DNA of 64,000 nt from Bog-473 sp036268485 (lineage in GTDB: Bacteria; Actinomycetota; Acidimicrobiia; Acidimicrobiales; RAAP-2), in NCBI GenBank assembly GCA_036268485.1, contig DATAUC010000038.1, positions 124,001 to 188,000 of the forward strand, written 5' to 3'. The notes under the pieces were generated by a model. It saw nothing but the letters and a program-made list of their open reading frames with translations. It was not told the origin of the DNA and searched no databases. A program made the translations under genes and the position numbers. Shown one piece after another: positions 60,502 through 64,000 of the stretch. Each line of letters starts with the position of its first letter. Position 1 is the first letter of the stretch.

Positions 60502-61473
60502 ATGCGCGCTTGGCGGTGGCGGAATAGACGGACCAGAAGGGCCATCACGGCCGGGGCGTGTGTCGTCCTGGTCGCGTGCGCAGGCAGTCTGACGCTGAGC
60601 GGCACCGCTATCGGCACCGCCGTGGTCCGTGGCGGCGGTGGCCCCACGTGGCAGGGGACCCAGGTGGTGACCTATTGCCATGAAGGTGGGCAGGCCTTGA
60701 CCATGTCGCTCTTCGCGCCCAGCGACACCGGTCAACCGGCACCCGTGGTGCTTCAGGTGCACGGCGGCGGTTGGCAGCAGGGGCAGCGCTGGGTGTCGCT
60801 CTCCCAATCCACCACGGCCACCGATCTGGTGCAGGCCGGCTTCGTCGTTGCCTCCATCGACTACTCGCTAGCGCCGGCGCACCCGTGGCCGGCCCAGATC
60901 ATTGATGCCAAGTGCGCTGTCCGATATCTACGAGCCAACGCCGCCACGCTGGGCCTCAACCCCGGCCGCATCGCCGCCATGGGTACCAGCGCGGGCGGCC
61001 AACTGGTCAGCCTGCTCGGGACCACCGGCGACCCGGGCACTGGGAGTGACTCAACGCAGTGGGATGTGGGTCCCTATCCGAACGTCTCGAGCAGCGTCTC
61101 GGCCGTGGTGGACGAGTTCGGCCCGGCCGATCTGGTGGCCACGGGCTGGCCACGGCAGACGGTGGCCATGATCCACACCGTCTTCGGGGCACCGCCGGGC
61201 TCGACGAATCCGGTCCTGGCCTCGGCCAGCCCGACCCTGCTGGCCGCGGCGGGCGATCCACCCTTCCTGATTCTCCAGGGCACCAGCGACCAGGTGGTGC
61301 CCGAAACACAATCTCGAGCGTTCGCCCAACGGTTGACCTCCGTCGGCGTGCCGGTGCGCCTTGTCATGGTCGCGCACGGGCAGCACGGGTTGGCGACGAC
61401 GGATGAGTATCCAGGTCCGGTGGCCCTCAGCACGCTCATCATGCAGTTCCTGGTGCAGACACTCCCTCACTAG
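60502..61473 (+). CDS. Secreted or membrane-tethered esterase-like alpha/beta hydrolase
   Basis: 323 residues. A very basic N-terminus and hydrophobic segment (VVLVACAGSLTLSG) act as signal or anchor; a lipobox-like LVAC is present but the context is poor. The hydrolase core has QVHGGGWQQG (oxyanion), SIDYSLAPAHPWP, GTSAGGQLV (nucleophile Ser), LQGTSDQVVP and AHGQHG (His), as in HSL/BD-FAE carboxylesterases. GGCGT/ACGCC can pair in the 77-bp gap upstream (60460-60479). Confidence 0.85.
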   Translation: MRAWRWRNRRTRRAITAGACVVLVACAGSLTLSGTAIGTAVVRGGGGPTWQGTQVVTYCHEGGQALTMSLFAPSDTGQPAPVVLQVHGGGWQQGQRWVSLSQSTTATDLVQAGFVVASIDYSLAPAHPWPAQIIDAKCAVRYLRANAATLGLNPGRIAAMGTSAGGQLVSLLGTTGDPGTGSDSTQWDVGPYPNVSSSVSAVVDEFGPADLVATGWPRQTVAMIHTVFGAPPGSTNPVLASASPTLLAAAGDPPFLILQGTSDQVVPETQSRAFAQRLTSVGVPVRLVMVAHGQHGLATTDEYPGPVALSTLIMQFLVQTLPH

Positions 61474-61504
61474 CGACGCGGCGGGCGTCGTAGTCTCGGA
61501 CCCC

Positions 61505-62266
61505 ATGACACCGCCCGTGCGCCGCATCCACTCCGCCGTCGCCGTCGCCGCCATCGTCGTCATCGGAGGAGTTGCGCTCAGTGCGTGCGGCTTGGCCCAT
61601 GACGTGCAGGCTGTGCGCAAGGTAGCGGGCGACATTCGCGGGAACAAGGCCACGATCGACGCCTTCTCCACCAAGCTGCAATCGAGTGCCACGACGTCAT
61701 TCGCCGCCACCTACGTCACGACGGGCGGTTCACCCACCACTGTCGTCTACGCCGTCAAGCCCCCGACCGGAGTCGCCTTTGTGAACGCTCCGGACGGGAA
61801 GAACGACGGCCCGGGCGCCTTCAGCGTTTTCGTCAATGCAGATGGTGAGTACGAGTGCTCGCCATCAACGACGGCCCGCCCCGGCGCCAGCTCCGGCGCC
61901 AGCTGCCAGAAACTCGGCACCGCCAGCTCAGCCACGGAAAATGCACTGTTCACCTTCTACACGCCGGCACACTGGGTCACCTTCCTGCGCGACTTCGCAT
62001 TGGCCGCTGGCATCGCCGGCGACAAGGTGACCACTTCGACCAGGACGGTCAACGGATTCTCGCTCAGTTGTGTCGACTTCGAAGCCCCCGGCGTGCCCGG
62101 GACCAGCACCATATGCACCACGTCACAAGGCATTCTCGGCTACGTCAAGGTGGCGGCAGACTCCACCAGCTTTGAGATCTCGCACTACACATCGTCGCCC
62201 CCGGCGGCGCTCTTCCAGCTGCCGACCGGTGCCAGCGTCACCACCGACACCGTGCCGAGCTCGTAG
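61505..62266 (+). CDS. Exported lipoprotein of unknown function
   Basis: 253 residues. Signal with lipobox ALSAC, then a domain of Thr/Ser/Ala-rich character with four further Cys residues (SPSTTARPGASSGASCQ, LSCVDF, TICTT), perhaps forming disulfides. The arrangement of strands and FTFYTPAHWVTFLRDF somewhat resembles mycobacterial Lpr-type lipid-binding lipoproteins, but I cannot assign a family. It lies 31 bp after the esterase on the same strand. Confidence 0.72.
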   Translation: MTPPVRRIHSAVAVAAIVVIGGVALSACGLAHDVQAVRKVAGDIRGNKATIDAFSTKLQSSATTSFAATYVTTGGSPTTVVYAVKPPTGVAFVNAPDGKNDGPGAFSVFVNADGEYECSPSTTARPGASSGASCQKLGTASSATENALFTFYTPAHWVTFLRDFALAAGIAGDKVTTSTRTVNGFSLSCVDFEAPGVPGTSTICTTSQGILGYVKVAADSTSFEISHYTSSPPAALFQLPTGASVTTDTVPSS

Positions 62267-62268
62267 CC

Positions 62269-63528
62269 CTAGGTACTGGTACGCCCCTTGCGGGCCACCG
62301 AATCGACGGTGACGGCGGCGATCAGCACCAGCGCGGTGACCATGTCCTGTTCGGCCGCACCGAGCCCGAGAAGTCCCATGCCGTTGTAGATGGCGGCGAT
62401 GACGATGCCACCGAGCAGGGCGTGCACCATCTTGCCCCGGCCACCGAACAGGCTCGCTCCTCCGATGACTGCCGCAGCCACGGCGTAGAGCACCAGCGTG
62501 CCGCCGTCGATGTCGGTCGAGATGGAGCCGAGGCGGGAGGCGAACACGATGCCGGCCGCACCCGAGGTCAGGCCGGACAGGGCAAAGGCCGTGGTGCGCA
62601 CCCGGCGCAAGTTGATGCCGGCCCGGCGGGCCGCCTCGGCGTTGCCACCGATGGCGTAGAGGTAACGGCCGAAGCGGGTCCGACCCAGCAGGAAGGTCCA
62701 GGCGCCCAGCGTGGCCAACACCAGCAATATGACCCACGGGATGCCCCGTAGCTCGGCCAGCGACCCGCGGTTGGTGTTGCAGATCAGGGTGACGCCGGCG
62801 CCGACGATGACCAGTCCGGCGATCTTGAAGGCGGTCAGGATCGGGGGCGACGCCGTGAGGCCGTTGGCTCGTCTATAGCCGTCCCGGCGCGCGATGAAAA
62901 TGCTGAACGTCACGACGATGACCCCGACCACGATCCAGCCGGCGGTCACGCTCAGGTTGCCGTTGACGATGTCGTTCAGGACGTTGTTGGTTATGGGGAT
63001 GGTGCCGCCGTTGGAGCCGCCGGCGTTCTGAATCAGGTAGATGAGCACGCCCTCCCAGCCCAGCAGGCCGGCCAGGGTGACCACGAACGACGGCAGGCCC
63101 AAGCGGGTGATGAGGGTGCCCTGCAGAATGCCGATGGCCGTGGTGGCGGCCAGGCCGGCCAGCACGCAGATCCACCAGGGCAGGTTGTGTGGATAGCCGG
63201 CCAGCTCGCAGGTGATGACGGCGCCGATGCCGGCCACGAACCCGGTGGAGAGGTCGATCTCGCCCAGCACCAGCACGAAGACCTCGGCCATGCCGAGCAG
63301 GATGAACACGGCGCCCTGCACCAGCAGGTTGGTCAGGTTGCCGGCGGAGAGGAAGGCCGAGTCCTGAATCTGGAAGATGATGGCCAGGACCACCAGCCCG
63401 ACCAGCACGGGGACCACGCCCACCTCGCCGTTGCGCAGCTCCTTGAGGCGGGAGCGGCTGAAGGCCACCAGACTCGGCTCCACGTGGGGCGGAGCCAGTG
63501 GCGCCAAGGGTTGGGACTCAGGCTCCAT
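62269..63528 (-). CDS. Sugar ABC transporter permease (XylH/RbsC type)
   Basis: 419 residues with about ten or more helices: LVQGAVFILLGMAEVFVLVLG, GEIDLSTGFVAG (the signature of this permease family), LGLPSFVVTLAGLLGWEG, and GRYLYAIGGNAEAARRAGIN. XylH-like proteins are longer than RbsC, and this length agrees. The start overlaps the ATPase gene by 11 bp. The sugar is not determinable. Confidence 0.9.
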   Translation of the reverse strand: MEPESQPLAPLAPPHVEPSLVAFSRSRLKELRNGEVGVVPVLVGLVVLAIIFQIQDSAFLSAGNLTNLLVQGAVFILLGMAEVFVLVLGEIDLSTGFVAGIGAVITCELAGYPHNLPWWICVLAGLAATTAIGILQGTLITRLGLPSFVVTLAGLLGWEGVLIYLIQNAGGSNGGTIPITNNVLNDIVNGNLSVTAGWIVVGVIVVTFSIFIARRDGYRRANGLTASPPILTAFKIAGLVIVGAGVTLICNTNRGSLAELRGIPWVILLVLATLGAWTFLLGRTRFGRYLYAIGGNAEAARRAGINLRRVRTTAFALSGLTSGAAGIVFASRLGSISTDIDGGTLVLYAVAAAVIGGASLFGGRGKMVHALLGGIVIAAIYNGMGLLGLGAAEQDMVTALVLIAAVTVDSVARKGRTST

Positions 63529-64000
63529 GGGTCGCTCCCCCGGTGGTGATCAATTCGAGGACTTCTTGCAGATCCAGATCGGACGTGTTGCCCACGCCGG
63601 CGATGTGGCCCAGGTAGAGGACGCCGATACGGTCGGCCATGGCGAAGACGTCGGTCAGGTTGTGGCTGACCACGAGCACGGCCACGCCGCGGGCCGCCAG
63701 TTGCTTGATCAGGTCGATGACCATGGCGGTCTGGGTCACCCCGAGGGCGGCGGTCGGCTCATCCATGATGACCAGCTGGGCGTTCTGCATGACCGATCGG
63801 GCCACGGCGACCGCCTGGCGCTGGCCACCAGAGAGCGACCCGACCAGTTGGCGGATCGAGCGGACGGTGACGACTGAGAGGTCGGCCAGGGCCTGCTTGG
63901 CCCGGTGCTCCATGGCACCCTCGTCGAGGAGGAAGTGCTTGCGGAGCTCGCGTCCGAGGAAGACGTTCTGGACGATATCGAGGTTGTCGGCCAGGGCCAG
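63518..64000 (-). CDS. Sugar ABC transporter ATPase (XylG/RbsA type), 5' part beyond the window
   Basis: The visible 160 residues are the C-terminal part of an ABC domain: ALADNLDIVQNVFLG, signature VGSLSGGQRQAVAVARS, Walker B LVIMDEPTAALG, switch SHNLTDVFAMADRIGVL. The Walker A region is beyond the right edge. A single ABC domain seems present, as in actinobacterial XylG-like subunits, rather than the double domain of RbsA. It overlaps the permease gene and would energise it. Confidence 0.9.
   Translation of the reverse strand: MALADNLDIVQNVFLGRELRKHFLLDEGAMEHRAKQALADLSVVTVRSIRQLVGSLSGGQRQAVAVARSVMQNAQLVIMDEPTAALGVTQTAMVIDLIKQLAARGVAVLVVSHNLTDVFAMADRIGVLYLGHIAGVGNTSDLDLQEVLELITTGGATHGA

Overview
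The window looks like chromosome of a high-GC actinobacterium. An acidimicrobial-type lineage is my inference from several traits: a secreted protein with 42-residue 'DGGIFTFGDAPF' repeats, a DUF222/HNH gene, a DesA3-type desaturase with its reductase, frequent GTG and TTG starts, and Ala/Thr/Gly-rich linkers. I found no rRNA, tRNA, CRISPR array or insertion sequence.

Layout. 1-7 kb: carbohydrate and export genes (GH3 tail, two tandem SGNH hydrolases, a repeat protein, a GH16 glucanase, a LysR/MFS pair, a DUF222-HNH protein). 7-14 kb: a branched-chain amino-acid-type ABC operon (livK, fused livHM, livG, livF) ending in a wall- or membrane-anchored protein and a small membrane protein with a zinc-site-like tail. 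14-15 kb: a secreted G1-family peptidase. 15-26.3 kb, minus strand: a cobalamin riboswitch followed by btuF-btuC-btuD-cobO-cbiZ-cobU-cobS-cbiB-cobC-bluB/cobT, then fused pabBC. With no corrin-ring genes in the window, this reads as corrinoid uptake and remodelling: CbiZ strips cobinamide to cobyric acid, CbiB/CobC/CobU/CobS rebuild the nucleotide loop, and BluB supplies DMB. 26.3-31.3 kb: a phosphatase, an alpha/beta hydrolase, an MFS exporter, an acyl-CoA synthetase and an NTF2-like protein.

31.3-56.6 kb is visibly richer in A+T than both flanks (by eye, not measured) and is dominated by molybdenum. It holds a Tat-exported xanthine-oxidase-family enzyme with its 2Fe-2S subunit and a MocA-like cytidylyltransferase; cofactor genes moaB, xdhC (split in two), moaE, moeA, moaA, moaD and moaC; molybdate uptake (modA, fused modBC) and a Mop-domain regulator. 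Then come two sulfite-oxidase-fold enzymes (one beside a cytochrome b gene, one fused to a cytochrome b), bracketing a PQQ-type propeller, a sugar epimerase with a Zn-ribbon-like insert, a GT2 glycosyltransferase, a DUF2064 protein, a methyltransferase and a polytopic glycosyltransferase. A two-component system and a MOSC protein close the block. This 44.6-53.7 kb cluster is the best candidate for an undescribed system: a molybdoenzyme-linked envelope sugar pathway, perhaps controlled by the adjacent two-component system through a repeated TTCGTAA-type motif.

56.7-64 kb: a decayed aquaporin pseudogene, a TetR gene with a perfect operator palindrome, the DesA3 desaturase/reductase pair, a secreted esterase-like protein, a lipoprotein, and the start of a sugar ABC transporter running off the right edge.

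A feature shared across the window is short in-frame tandem repeats (6, 9 and 12 bp units) inside coding sequences, especially at linkers and loops of the cobalamin and folate enzymes.
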